DNA from: Saltatorellus ferox
GTDB taxonomy: Bacteria > Planctomycetota > UBA1135 > GCA-002686595
Direction of reading: 5' to 3'
Assembly (NCBI GenBank): GCA_007751475.1
Contig: CP036434.1
Location: forward strand, 2,232,001 to 2,296,000
Length of the DNA: 64,000 bases
Position numbers and translations under genes: made by a program
The notes under the pieces: model-generated
What the model was told of the DNA's origin: nothing
Databases searched by the model: none
Seen by the model: only the letters and a program-made list of their open reading frames with translations
In this document: one piece after another, positions 1 through 8,740 of the stretch
Numbering within the stretch: position 1 is the stretch's first letter
How the letters are laid out: every line of letters begins with the position of its first letter

Positions 1-618
1 GACCTCAATGAGGTCGCCACGTTCTCCGCTCCAGACCTCGGCACGACCGCCTGGCGCGACATCGTGGCGATGACTCGCAGCGGCGAGACCCTCGTTCCGG
101 TCGACCTCGAAGGCGGCAGCCTCTTGCGCCTCGACGCCGTAGGCGCGCCCGCCGGCGGCACGCCCGAGCAGAGCCTCATCGCCCTGGGCGTCCCTTTCGC
201 CGACGTGATCGACGTCGCCACCGATATCGATGGGGCTGCCTACGTCGCCACCGACACCCGGATCGTGCGCGTCGGAACCGACGGGGCCGTGGACTCGCTC
301 TACTGGCAGCCACAGGATCAGACCGCCATCCGCGGGATCGCCACGGACGAAGACGGCGTGGTCTACGTCGCGCTACAGGACGCCGACGGCGGTCAGTGCG
401 GCAGCGTCCGCAAGCTCGACTGGCGCGGGACTCAGTTCCGCCGCATCATCGAGTTCAGTGACGGCTCCGAGTTCGCGGCGCGCAAGATCCTCTCCCCCGT
501 GGCGCTCGGCGTCTTCCCGGACGGGGCCTGGCGCCTCTACGACGACATCGTCACGCTCAACCCGTCGTTCCAGAAAGCTGCCTGGATCCTGGCGTCCGAG
601 CCGCTCATCACCGAGTAG
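1..618 (+). CDS. C-terminal part of a secreted beta-propeller-like protein (5' truncated by the window)
   Basis: The frame is open from the first base of the window, so the start lies upstream; about 205 C-terminal residues are present. Short repeated blades of the type 'gVtDVATDIDGAAYVATD' followed by 'IRGIATDEDGVVYVAL' are typical of NHL/SMP30-like propeller repeats, in which a small Gly-Asp turn precedes a beta strand. No catalytic residue or membrane segment is visible in this part. The gene converges on the coiled-coil protein gene and the two are separated by a very strong hairpin. No specific function can be assigned; a secreted, propeller-forming structural or binding protein is an inference from the repeat pattern. 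Confidence 0.6.
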   Translation, partial: DLNEVATFSAPDLGTTAWRDIVAMTRSGETLVPVDLEGGSLLRLDAVGAPAGGTPEQSLIALGVPFADVIDVATDIDGAAYVATDTRIVRVGTDGAVDSLYWQPQDQTAIRGIATDEDGVVYVALQDADGGQCGSVRKLDWRGTQFRRIIEFSDGSEFAARKILSPVALGVFPDGAWRLYDDIVTLNPSFQKAAWILASEPLITE

Positions 619-638
619 TCTCCGAGGTACTTCCCCAG

Positions 639-701
639 GTCGATGCTCGGGTCGATGCTCGGGGTCCATTCTCGGGGTCCATTCTCGGGGTCCATTCTCG
701 G
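639..701. repeat. Short tandem repeats, two 12-mers then three 13-mers
   Basis: Two copies of GTCGATGCTCGG (639-650, 651-662) are followed directly by three copies of GGTCCATTCTCGG (663-675, 676-688, 689-701). They share the ATxCTCGG core, so the two blocks look related. They lie between a stop codon and a terminator hairpin, are not coding, and look like a replication-slippage minisatellite. Confidence 0.8.
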
Positions 702-718
702 GGCACCAACCACCGGAA

Positions 719-769
719 CCCAAGCGAGCGGGCTCGTGCATCCAGGATGCACGAGCCCGCTCGCTTGGG
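719..769. terminator. Bidirectional terminator-like hairpin, 25-bp perfect stem
   Basis: Positions 719-743 are perfectly complementary to 745-769, with a single unpaired base (744). The stem contains GCGAGCGGGCTCGTGCATCC. It sits between the converging ends of the propeller gene (stop at 618) and the coiled-coil gene (stop at 789), 20 bp from the latter, so it could end transcription from both sides. There is no clear U-run, so a purely intrinsic terminator is not certain; mRNA 3'-end protection is an alternative role. Confidence 0.75.
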
Positions 770-788
770 ATGGCACGTCGCCCGTTGA

Positions 789-3700
789 TCAGGCGCTGGT
801 CTCTCCCACCTTGGCCTGGTGGGCCTCCCTGGCCTTCTCGATCCACTCGTCGTTCCGGATCCGGTCCAGCGGTACGTCGATCTTCTCCGCGAGCGCCTCG
901 AGGTCCGCGGCAGTCAGCGTCGCAAGGTCTTGGAACGTCTGGATGCCGGCCTTCCGAAGTGCTTTTTCGAAGCTCGGCCCGATCCCCGTGATCTCCTTCA
1001 AATCGTCGCGAGCGGGTTTGGCCTGACCGGAGGTCCTGGCTCGCTTGATCGTCTTGGCCGTGGCCTTCGCGGCGCCCTTCGACGAGGTCTTGGAACCTGG
1101 CTTGGAAGTCGACTTGGAGGACGTCTTGGGCACAGCCTGTCGGGGCTGAGGCTTCAGCGTCTTCACCTGTTCCGAGGCCGACTCGGCCGCGGGGTCCACG
1201 CTGAGGGTGCTGGCCGCTCCGTTCAGCTCCGAGTTCTTTCCAGAGGCCTGCAGGGGCGCGGCCTTCGCCGCCGGAGTGCTCTTCGACCTGGCGGCTGCTT
1301 TCGATCCTTCGGCCTTCTGGAGCTTCTTCTCCAGCGCCAGCGCTTCCTTGCGCGCCGCTGCCGCCTCTTGCTTGGCCTCCGCCAGTTTCTCCACGTGCTC
1401 TTCCAGCTTGAGTTCCGCGCTCGCAAGGCGCGTCTTCAGCTTGCCCAGCTGGCTCGACGCCTCGTGGGCCTCGCGCTGGTCCGCTTTCTGCAGCGCCTGA
1501 ACCTCCGCGAGCCGTGAGCGAAGCTGCTGGATCTCGCGCTTGCGCTCCTCGACGGTCGACTGCGCGGCCTCCAGTCGGCGGTTGCGCTGCTCGACCTCGC
1601 GGCCTTCGCGGCTCACTTCCTTACGTAGCTCCGCGATCTCCTTGCGCGCTTCGTCGAGCCCTTCATCCGCGCCCTGCAGGGCGTCGAGGCGCTTCGTGAT
1701 CTGGGCGCGCTCCGCTTCGAACTGGCGGCGTTCGGCCTCCAGCGTCGACTTCACGTCCTCCAGCTCGGCCTCTCGCTCCTGCAGCTTGACGGGGACCGGC
1801 TCCAGCGTCTTGACGCGCTCGCGCAGGACGCGCAGCTCGCCTTCCGCCTGGGCAATCTCCACCCGCAGCGGCTCGAGTTCGCCCACCTTGCCCTGGAGCG
1901 AGCCGATCTCCTTCGTCGAGGTTTGCTCGACGGCCGCCGCACGCGCCAGCGCCGCCTCCAGCTCGGTCTCGACCTTCGCGAGCCTCGGGACCAGCGGCTC
2001 CAGCGTCTGGAGTCGCGCCTTCGAGGTCTCCAGGGACGCACGCGCTGCGTCCAGCTCGGCCGGCAAAGGCTCCAGCTCGTCGAGGCGCTTCGTCAGGCCC
2101 CTGATCTCCAGGTTGGCCTGCTTTCGCTCCGCGTCCAGTTCGGCGCGGAGGCGCTCCAGATCCTTCTCGCGATCGGAGAGACGCGGTTCCAGCGGCTCCA
2201 GTTCGGAGAGGCGCGCACGCAGCGCCGAGATCTCCTCGGCGGAGTTCCGCGCGAGCAGGTCGCGTTCCTTGCGAAGCTCGCCGAGTTCCTCGACCGTTCT
2301 GTTGAGGGAGTCGGGAAGCGGACCCAGCTCCTGGACGCGGGCGGACAGCGTCGCGATCTCGACCGCGGTCTCACGCTCGAGTGCGGCCTTCGCGGCGCGC
2401 GTGGCGTCCAGTTCTTGACTCGTCTCGCGCAGCTTCTCGGGAAGCGGCTCCAGCTGAGCGAGCGACGACCGCAGCTCCAGGATCAACTCCGACGTGGAGG
2501 CCTCGAGGTTGGCGTGGCGCTCCGTGAGCACCGCAAGGCGCTCTTCGGTCTCCGCGAGCCTGGACGGGAACGGCTGCAGCTCCTGAACGCGGTTCTGCAG
2601 CTCCACGATCTCGGCGGTGCTATCGGACTCGAGTTCGTCCTTCGCCGCGCGGACCGAATCCAGCTCCTTGCGCGTCGCTTCCAGCTGGGCCGGGAGTGGC
2701 TCGAGTTCCTCCACTTGGCTCTGCAGCGCGTCGATCTCGCTGGACGTCGACGATTCCAGTTCGTCCTTGGCCGTGCGGATCGTTTCCAGCTCGGTCCGAG
2801 TGGCTTCCAGCTGCGCGGGCACGGGCTCGAGTTCGTCGATGCGGCTACGAAGGGACTCGATCTCGCTGGAGCTTGCGTCGTCGAGGGCATCCTTGGCGGC
2901 CCGAATCTCCTCGAGTTCGGCGCGCGTCGCCTCGAGCTGAGCGGGGAGCGGCTGGAGCTCGGCCAGCGAGGCCCGCAGCTCCTGGATCATCTCGGAGGTC
3001 GACGTGTCGAGGTTCGAGTGTTCGTCGGTCAGCGACGTGATGCGTGCTTCGGCCTTCTCCAGAAGTTCCGGGTAGGGAGCGAGTTCGGTCACCCGTGCGC
3101 GCAGCGAGCTGATCTCCTGCGCCGTTTCCGAGCGCAGATCCTCGTAGTTCTTCTCGAGGGACTCGAACTCCTCGGTTTTCGCGGTGAGCTTGTCCGGCAG
3201 GCCTACGAGGGACTTGAGGCGCGCGTGCAGCTCCTCGGTTTCCATCGTCGTACTGGCGAGCAGCTCATCGCGCTCGGACTTGACCATCTCGAGTTCGATC
3301 GTGACGCCCTCGAGCTTCTCCGGCAGGTCGACCAGCTTCTCCAGCTGGGTGCGAAGGCCCGAGATCTCCTGGGTCGACTCACGGACGACCTGGTCGCGCG
3401 CTGTCCGCGCCTCGTGCAGCTCCTTCTCGACGTGGGCGAGCTTGGCGGGCAAGGGCTCCAGCTGGGCCAGTCGCGTCGCGAGCTGCCCCTTGGTGTCCTC
3501 GGCCTCGCCGGTCACGGTCTGGACCGTGTACGTGGCTTCCGCCTCGGCGGCGGCGACGCGCTCGGCGGCCTCCTTCTCGATGCGCTCGATCTCACGGGCG
3601 CTCTTCTCGGCAAGAATGGCCTTCGCGGCGCGGATCTCGTCGAGTTCCTGGCGCGTGGTCTCCAGCTCCTCAGGGAGCGGCTCCAGCTCGGCGAGGCGCG

Positions 3701-4577
3701 CGCGGAGGTCCTTGAGTTCCTGGGTGGACGACCCTTCGAGCTTCGCGTAGCGCTGGCGCCAGTCCTCGATGGCGAGTTCCGCGTTGCGCAGCTTGGCCGG
3801 GATCGGCTCCAGCTCCAGGATGCGCTCTTCCAGGCCGGTCAGGGCCGCACTCGTGGCCTCGTGGTCCTCCCCTGCGCGGCGCTGCCACGACGCGAGCTGG
3901 GTCTCGCGCTTGCGGAGCTCGTCCTGGAGCGCCTTCGCCTCGACGCGGTGCTGCTCGTGGGCGGCCGCCATCTGCTTCTGCAGGCGGTCGACCTCGACGC
4001 TCAGGCGATCGCGATCCTCGGAGAGGTCTTTGAATACACGCGTCTTACGATCGGATTCGGCCTTGGTGGACGCGACGGCGGTCTCGATCTTGCCGCGTTC
4101 GCCCTGGAGGCGGCCCAGGATGTTCCGCTGCTCCTCGTAGGCGGCGCGGATGTCCTGGGACCCCTTGCGCTCGGCCTCGATCTGCTGGCGCAGGCTCGCG
4201 ATCTGCTGGACCTGGGTCTCGAAGGTCCCCTTGATCTTCCGGACGTCGATGTTGTTCTGGTTGAGCGCGGCGACGGCCGCCTCGCGATCCGCCTCGGCGA
4301 GGCGGAACTTGCGGTCCCAGAGTTCCTGCTGGACCCGGTGCTGGGTCAGGCTCTGGCGCTTGGAGTACACCCAGGCGAAGAGACCGCCCAGGATGGCCCC
4401 GCCCAGGATGACCGGAATCGCGTCCAGGATGGGCGAGCCCTGCGCGGCAACGGGTGCGGCCGATGCCGATGCAGTGGATGCCAGTGCAATCGTTGCTGGC
4501 GCAATAGCGAAGATCGTCCACAGCGTGGACGAAAGCCATGACCCCATGGTCATGAGCGGTTGAGCAAGGCCCATCAT
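789..4577 (-). CDS. Membrane-anchored giant coiled-coil protein with C-terminal helix-hairpin-helix
   Basis: The product has 1262 residues. A hydrophobic N-terminus (about residues 10-45) and a second hydrophobic stretch (about 52-70, ending VYSKRQ) suggest one or two membrane segments. From about residue 75 to 1100 it is nearly continuous heptad-rich coiled coil. This contains 17 copies of an LEPLPxxL-like motif, mostly spaced exactly 42 residues apart (six heptads), so the rod is made of regular segments punctuated by prolines. A Lys/Ser/Thr/Ala-rich linker (about 1105-1190) leads to a C-terminal helix-hairpin-helix module (DLKEITGIGPSFEKALRKAG), the type seen in DNA-binding or ring-forming HhH proteins. 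A bridge between membrane and DNA, or a scaffold, is an inference; no ATPase motif is present, so this is not a true SMC protein. It diverges from the DUF1499 lipoprotein gene. Confidence 0.8.
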   Translation of the reverse strand: MMGLAQPLMTMGSWLSSTLWTIFAIAPATIALASTASASAAPVAAQGSPILDAIPVILGGAILGGLFAWVYSKRQSLTQHRVQQELWDRKFRLAEADREAAVAALNQNNIDVRKIKGTFETQVQQIASLRQQIEAERKGSQDIRAAYEEQRNILGRLQGERGKIETAVASTKAESDRKTRVFKDLSEDRDRLSVEVDRLQKQMAAAHEQHRVEAKALQDELRKRETQLASWQRRAGEDHEATSAALTGLEERILELEPIPAKLRNAELAIEDWRQRYAKLEGSSTQELKDLRARLAELEPLPEELETTRQELDEIRAAKAILAEKSAREIERIEKEAAERVAAAEAEATYTVQTVTGEAEDTKGQLATRLAQLEPLPAKLAHVEKELHEARTARDQVVRESTQEISGLRTQLEKLVDLPEKLEGVTIELEMVKSERDELLASTTMETEELHARLKSLVGLPDKLTAKTEEFESLEKNYEDLRSETAQEISSLRARVTELAPYPELLEKAEARITSLTDEHSNLDTSTSEMIQELRASLAELQPLPAQLEATRAELEEIRAAKDALDDASSSEIESLRSRIDELEPVPAQLEATRTELETIRTAKDELESSTSSEIDALQSQVEELEPLPAQLEATRKELDSVRAAKDELESDSTAEIVELQNRVQELQPFPSRLAETEERLAVLTERHANLEASTSELILELRSSLAQLEPLPEKLRETSQELDATRAAKAALERETAVEIATLSARVQELGPLPDSLNRTVEELGELRKERDLLARNSAEEISALRARLSELEPLEPRLSDREKDLERLRAELDAERKQANLEIRGLTKRLDELEPLPAELDAARASLETSKARLQTLEPLVPRLAKVETELEAALARAAAVEQTSTKEIGSLQGKVGELEPLRVEIAQAEGELRVLRERVKTLEPVPVKLQEREAELEDVKSTLEAERRQFEAERAQITKRLDALQGADEGLDEARKEIAELRKEVSREGREVEQRNRRLEAAQSTVEERKREIQQLRSRLAEVQALQKADQREAHEASSQLGKLKTRLASAELKLEEHVEKLAEAKQEAAAARKEALALEKKLQKAEGSKAAARSKSTPAAKAAPLQASGKNSELNGAASTLSVDPAAESASEQVKTLKPQPRQAVPKTSSKSTSKPGSKTSSKGAAKATAKTIKRARTSGQAKPARDDLKEITGIGPSFEKALRKAGIQTFQDLATLTAADLEALAEKIDVPLDRIRNDEWIEKAREAHQAKVGETSA

Positions 4578-4699
4578 GATTCTGTATTTGGAGCGCGACG
4601 CGCGCGATCCGTTTCCCCTTGGGCCGAGCGTAGCGATTCGAAACGCCAGATTCCCGCCTCCTGTTCCCGGGTTCTGCGAAGCTGTGAAGAACCCCGCCC

Positions 4700-5158
4700 A
4701 TGAAGCTCAAGCCCATCCTCACCGTGACGACCCTCGCCCTCGCCCTCCTCGCCATCTCCCTCATCGGCTGCGCCGGTCCCGTGACCGCCTACAACGGCAC
4801 CCGGCTGGGGGACTGTCCGTCGTCTCCGAACTGCGTTTGCAGCGAGATGGCCCCCGAAAAGGGCGCCCACGTCGACCCATTCACGATCCCCGAGGGCACC
4901 GCGCCGGCCTCGGCCTTCGAGGCCCTGGCGGGCCTCGTCTCCGAGAAGGCCTCGATCGAGACCCGGGAGCCCGGCTACTTCCACGCCGTCTACAAGACCC
5001 GCTGGCTCCGCTTCCGCGATGATTTCGAGGCCCGGCTGGACGCCGAGGCGGGGGTGATCCACGTGAGGTCCGCTTCACGCCTCGGCTACTCGGACCTCGG
5101 GATGAACGCGCGGCGGGTGAAGAACCTGCGCCAGCGATTCGCGGAAGCCCTGAAATAG
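4700..5158 (+). CDS. DUF1499 family lipoprotein
   Basis: The product has 152 residues. A lipoprotein signal ends in LIGC with the acylated Cys at residue 24. The mature part matches the DUF1499 family: an N-terminal CPSSPNCVCS segment, a central 'FHAVYKTRWLRFRDDFEARLD' type strand pair, and the C-terminal 'vRSASRLGYSDLGMNARRV' signature. The length is normal for the family. DUF1499 proteins have no established biochemical activity; they occur in bacteria and plastids. The gene stands alone between a divergent neighbour and the sigma-factor fusion 62 bp downstream. Confidence 0.85.
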   Translation: MKLKPILTVTTLALALLAISLIGCAGPVTAYNGTRLGDCPSSPNCVCSEMAPEKGAHVDPFTIPEGTAPASAFEALAGLVSEKASIETREPGYFHAVYKTRWLRFRDDFEARLDAEAGVIHVRSASRLGYSDLGMNARRVKNLRQRFAEALK

Positions 5159-5220
5159 CCGGTTCGCGTAATCGCTGAAGAAGCGGAAACGCCGGTGCGG
5201 TCGGCTCCGCTCAGTCTGCC

Positions 5221-8151
5221 ATGAGCCCCTCCCACGATTCCATCGAACCTGAGTCGACCTGGACGCCCGAGCAGCTACTCGCCCATGCCGGCTGGATGCG
5301 GGCGCTCGCTGCGGGCTTGCTCTCCTCGCAGGATCGGGGTGAAGACCTCGTTCAGGACGCGCTGGTGGGGGCGATCGAGCGGCCCCCGCGGCACGAAGGA
5401 CACGGAGGGCAGGTGCGCGCGTGGCTGCGCAAGGCCGTCGTTCACCGCGCCCGTGATCTGGTGAGGTCGGAGACGAGCCGGCGCTGGCGGGAGCATCGCG
5501 CCTTCCGGGGGGGAAGCGCGCCTTCCGCCCTGGAGCTGGCGGCCAGCGCCGAACTGCACCGCCGGCTGGTCGAGGCCGTGCTGCGCCTGGAGGAACCCTA
5601 TCGGTCCACCGTGCTGCTGCGGTTCTACCACGGCTTCGAGCCGCGTCAGATCGCGGCCGCAGCCGACGTGCCGGCGGCGACCGTTCGGACGAGGATTCGA
5701 AGGGGTCTCGAGCGGCTCCGTGTCGCGCTGGATTCGGCCTACGACGGGGAGTCGCAGCACTGGACCGCCGTCGCCCTCGCGGGGAGCGGTACCGTCGCCG
5801 TTCGGTCGGCCGCGCTCGGGCTTCTGCCCGCGTCCCTTGCTCTCGTGTGCGCCCTGGGTCTTGTGCTCACGGCTACGGTGCTGGTCCTTCGGCGTCCCGT
5901 GGCCGGAGTGGAGCGGCCTGGCGACGGCGCGGTGATGGCCGGGGCCGATCCGGCCCCGGCGGAACGGAGCGGCCTGGTCCCGTCACCGGCGCACGGATCC
6001 GAGAACCGCGAAGCGCTCGTTCTCGTCAGCGACGCGGACCCTCTGCCGGAAGGCCCGGTCGAGCGAGCCGAAGGCCAGGGGAGGACCCCCAGGACCGTCC
6101 GTTCGACGCGGCTCACGGGCCAGGTTCGTGACGCCGAGACCGGTGTTCCGCTGGCGGGAGTCGAGCTGCGCATGGGCCGCCGGCTCTCCGTGGTCACCGA
6201 CCATGCGGGCCACTACGTCTGGGAGCACGCTCCCGCTGACACGCCCATGGATCTCCGTGTCTTCCACCCGGACTACGCGCTCGGGGAACTGCGAACCCTG
6301 TCGCTCCCGTTCCCTTCCGCGACGCGGGACATCGAGCTGGAAGCCGGGTCGCCTTGCCGGATCACTTGCCTCGACGCGTTCACCCGGGAGCCCGTCGAGG
6401 GAGTGGTGCTGGAGGGGATCCTGGAGTCCAAGTTCGGGAGGACCGACCGGGAGGGAGTCCTTTCGCTTCGCGTCCGCCGCGGTCAGGAGCTGCACGTCGA
6501 GTTCCATCACGACGACTACGCGAGGGCAAAGTGGTACGGGACCGTCAAGGAGGTGAGTGCGTTCGAGGAAGTGGTGATTCCGCTGAAGCGTTTCACCTTG
6601 ATCCAGGGCACCGCGAGGGACCGGTCCGGTGCTGCGCTCGAAGACGCCCATGTCATGGCCTACGCGCCCGATGAGCCGCGATTCCTGTCGGCGCTCGCCG
6701 TTGGCCTGCCCGGCCCCTGGGCGTTCCCCGGTTACCTCAAGCACGAAACTCCCATCTCGGATCTGGCTCGCGTGGACGCGGGCGGATCGTTCACGGTACC
6801 CGTTGTGCCGTCGACGCATCCCTTCCGCGTCAGCGTTCATCGCAGGACGTCGAACCACGAGCAGGAAACGCTGATCGTGCGGACCGGAGTCGTCGTGGAA
6901 TCACCGGAGGCGCGCACGACGCTGAGCCTCGTCCTGCCTGACGCCGGGGCGCTGGAAGGTCGCGTGACCGCGGCCGACGCTCCTGTCCGCGGCGCCGACG
7001 TTCTCCTGCAGCATGCTTCGGGTTGGTCGCACCGAGCCCGCTCCGACGAGAACGGAGCGTACGCCGTGGGGCACGTCCCGGTTGGAGAGATCGAAATGAC
7101 CGTTCGAGACTCTTCCAACGCCGCGCGGGTTGACCGTCGAAAGGCGTTCGTTCGAAGCGCGGAGACGAGCCGCGTGGACACGGCCTGGAACGAAGCGGTC
7201 GCGGCGATTCGCGGCGTGGCGACCCGCTGGGACGGAACGCCGGCAGCAGGGGAGCCGGTCCTGGTCGTCCGCTATCTCGGCGCGCAGTTCGGCGGTACGG
7301 TCAAGGGGTCCACGGACTCGGAAGGTCGGTTCCTCGTCGAAGTGCCCGTCCAGGGGCGGCACGTCGTCCAGGTGGGAAAGCGCCCGTCGTCGGTCGAGGT
7401 CGAGGTCGAGGTCGAGCCGGGAGGCGAGCCTGAGGTCGAGCCCGTCGAGGTCGTCGTGCCGGAGGCCGGCTGGATCGCGGTTCGCGTGGAGGACGCTCTC
7501 TCCGGCGAGCCCGTCGAGCCGTCCGCGTTCCGGCACGACTCTGCGAGCTGGAGCAGCGATGCCTGCGCCCGTTCCTCGCTCTTCGGCTCAGGTCCCGTGG
7601 ACCCGATGCGTATCGACGATGGCGGCGAGATCGAAGACGGGGTGGCCTACTTCCAGGTGGCAGGGAAGACGCCCGCCAGCCGGATCACGCTGGAGCTGCA
7701 CCTGTCGGAACTCGGCTACGCACCTCTGGTGCTCCGCGAACTTTCGTTCGTCGGCGACCGAAGCGCGGCGACTCCCGTGATCGCCCGGGTTTCCCGCGGC
7801 CAGAGCCTCGCGGTCAAGCTCCAGGGCGAGGAGCCCTTCACCCGAGAGCGGGCCGAGGGGGTGCGCTTCTTCTTCCTGGAACGAGGCGATCTGAACGCGG
7901 TGGCCGGTCCGCTTCCCGTGGGAAGCCCTGAGTGCAACATCCAGCTGGACGGCGTTCCGATGCGGCTGGACCGGATGACGCTGCTGCAGAATCAAGCGGA
8001 CCTCGGGACGGACGGCACGGCGCTCTTCCAGGGCCTCGCGCCGGGCCAGTACAGCCTTCGATCGTTCCCGGCCAGGTTCCGATTCGAGCCCGAGTGGATC
8101 GAAGTTTCCGAGGATGGTGGGACCGTCTTTCTGACCTGGAGCGAACCCTGA
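5221..8151 (+). CDS. ECF sigma-70 factor fused to a membrane anchor and exported carboxypeptidase-regulatory-like domains
   Basis: The product has 976 residues. Residues 20-95 look like sigma region 2 (SQDRGEDLVQDALVGAIE, then the RAWLRKAVVHRARDLVRSE helix). Residues 115-172 look like region 4, with RSTVLLRFYHGFEPRQIA and the helix-turn-helix VPAATVRTRIRRGLERLR. A single transmembrane helix follows at about 198-224. The remaining ~750 residues should lie outside the cytoplasm and carry several beta-sandwich domains of the carboxypeptidase-regulatory type (for example TGQVRDAETGVPLAGVELRM near residue 300 and later LEGRVTAADAPVRGADVLLQ). An E-V dipeptide run sits near residues 726-745. Such membrane-tethered sigma factors occur in planctomycetes. 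Signal-dependent release by proteolysis would make sense but is inference. No anti-sigma gene is adjacent. Confidence 0.85.
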   Translation: MSPSHDSIEPESTWTPEQLLAHAGWMRALAAGLLSSQDRGEDLVQDALVGAIERPPRHEGHGGQVRAWLRKAVVHRARDLVRSETSRRWREHRAFRGGSAPSALELAASAELHRRLVEAVLRLEEPYRSTVLLRFYHGFEPRQIAAAADVPAATVRTRIRRGLERLRVALDSAYDGESQHWTAVALAGSGTVAVRSAALGLLPASLALVCALGLVLTATVLVLRRPVAGVERPGDGAVMAGADPAPAERSGLVPSPAHGSENREALVLVSDADPLPEGPVERAEGQGRTPRTVRSTRLTGQVRDAETGVPLAGVELRMGRRLSVVTDHAGHYVWEHAPADTPMDLRVFHPDYALGELRTLSLPFPSATRDIELEAGSPCRITCLDAFTREPVEGVVLEGILESKFGRTDREGVLSLRVRRGQELHVEFHHDDYARAKWYGTVKEVSAFEEVVIPLKRFTLIQGTARDRSGAALEDAHVMAYAPDEPRFLSALAVGLPGPWAFPGYLKHETPISDLARVDAGGSFTVPVVPSTHPFRVSVHRRTSNHEQETLIVRTGVVVESPEARTTLSLVLPDAGALEGRVTAADAPVRGADVLLQHASGWSHRARSDENGAYAVGHVPVGEIEMTVRDSSNAARVDRRKAFVRSAETSRVDTAWNEAVAAIRGVATRWDGTPAAGEPVLVVRYLGAQFGGTVKGSTDSEGRFLVEVPVQGRHVVQVGKRPSSVEVEVEVEPGGEPEVEPVEVVVPEAGWIAVRVEDALSGEPVEPSAFRHDSASWSSDACARSSLFGSGPVDPMRIDDGGEIEDGVAYFQVAGKTPASRITLELHLSELGYAPLVLRELSFVGDRSAATPVIARVSRGQSLAVKLQGEEPFTRERAEGVRFFFLERGDLNAVAGPLPVGSPECNIQLDGVPMRLDRMTLLQNQADLGTDGTALFQGLAPGQYSLRSFPARFRFEPEWIEVSEDGGTVFLTWSEP

Positions 8152-8354
8152 GAGCCCGAGCAAGTTGGAACTTTCCTCACGCTGTGAGCGCGGGCGGGGA
8201 TTCAACTCGAAGCCCAGGGCCCGGCGCTATGATCGACCATGGAGTGCGCCGTGCCCGCAGCTTCTGCTGAAGACCCGGAAGATCTTCACCGCGTACCGCG
8301 GGTATCGGCGACGCTCCCTCTCCAGACTTCTTCTCGGCACCACGGTGAGTCCCC

Positions 8355-8603
8355 ATGCACCCGTCCGATTCCCACCCTGACGCCGACGGCGTCGAATCCT
8401 CGCTCTCGTCAGACTCCGTGACGCCGAAGCCTGATCACGGAGAACACGTCGGCGAGTGGATCGGCCGCTACCGGCTTCTCCAGAAGATCGGAGAGGGCGG
8501 CTTCGGCGTCGTCTGGATGGCAGAGCAGACCGAGCCCGTTCGGCGCAAGGTGGCGCTCAAGGTCATCAAGCTAGTGCCCCGAATCAGAAGTTCGTCGCAT
8601 TAG
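8355..8603 (+). pseudogene. N-terminal fragment of a Ser/Thr protein kinase, interrupted by a MITE
   Basis: The first 72 codons (8355-8570) encode a short leader and the kinase N-lobe start: [16 protein letters not shown] (glycine-rich loop) and VALKVIK, containing the ATP-anchoring Lys. At 8571 the reading frame enters a 160-bp inverted-repeat element and stops at 8603. Removing the element with one CTAG copy joins VIK to L-G-M-D-T-R in frame with the gene at 8741, which regenerates a standard planctomycete kinase. The intact ancestral gene would therefore have run from 8355 to 11116. This fragment alone lacks the catalytic loop and cannot be an active kinase. Confidence 0.85.
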
Positions 8604-8738
8604 TTTCGCCTGTTTCGCTCCGTAGCTGCGTTGGCGAACCTTGGACGGAACTACTGCTACGCACTGCGGTTCGGACGCCTTGCTACGAAACGAAACAGAC
8701 TGAAACTAATACGACGAACTTCTGATTCGGGGCACTAG
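8571..8738. mobile_element. MITE (160 bp) with long inverted repeats and CTAG target duplication, inside a kinase gene
   Basis: CTAG occurs at 8571-8574 and at 8735-8738. Between them, the two ends are inverted repeats beginning TGCCCCGAATCAGAAGTTCG on each strand; similarity continues with few mismatches for about 56 bp per arm (8571-8626 against 8683-8738), so the whole element can fold back on itself. It has no coding capacity. Deleting one CTAG plus the element restores the kinase frame exactly. CTAG targets with TA or 4-bp duplication are known for IS630/Tc1-like and some IS5-group elements. Because CTAG is palindromic, a TA-only duplication cannot be excluded. No transposase gene is in the window, so mobility would have to come from elsewhere. 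Confidence 0.9.
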
Positions 8739-8740
8739 GG

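Noticed and set aside
639..701. CRISPR-like array
   Set aside because: The units are directly adjacent with no spacers and only 12-13 bp; no cas genes are present.
1923..4541. Long plus-strand open frame of 872 codons opposite the coiled-coil gene
   Set aside because: It mirrors the GC-biased third positions of the minus-strand coiled-coil gene, is Leu/Arg/Gln-rich and has no domain.
8239..8421. Possible small gene upstream of the kinase
   Set aside because: Sixty codons, no domain, overlaps the kinase start in another frame.
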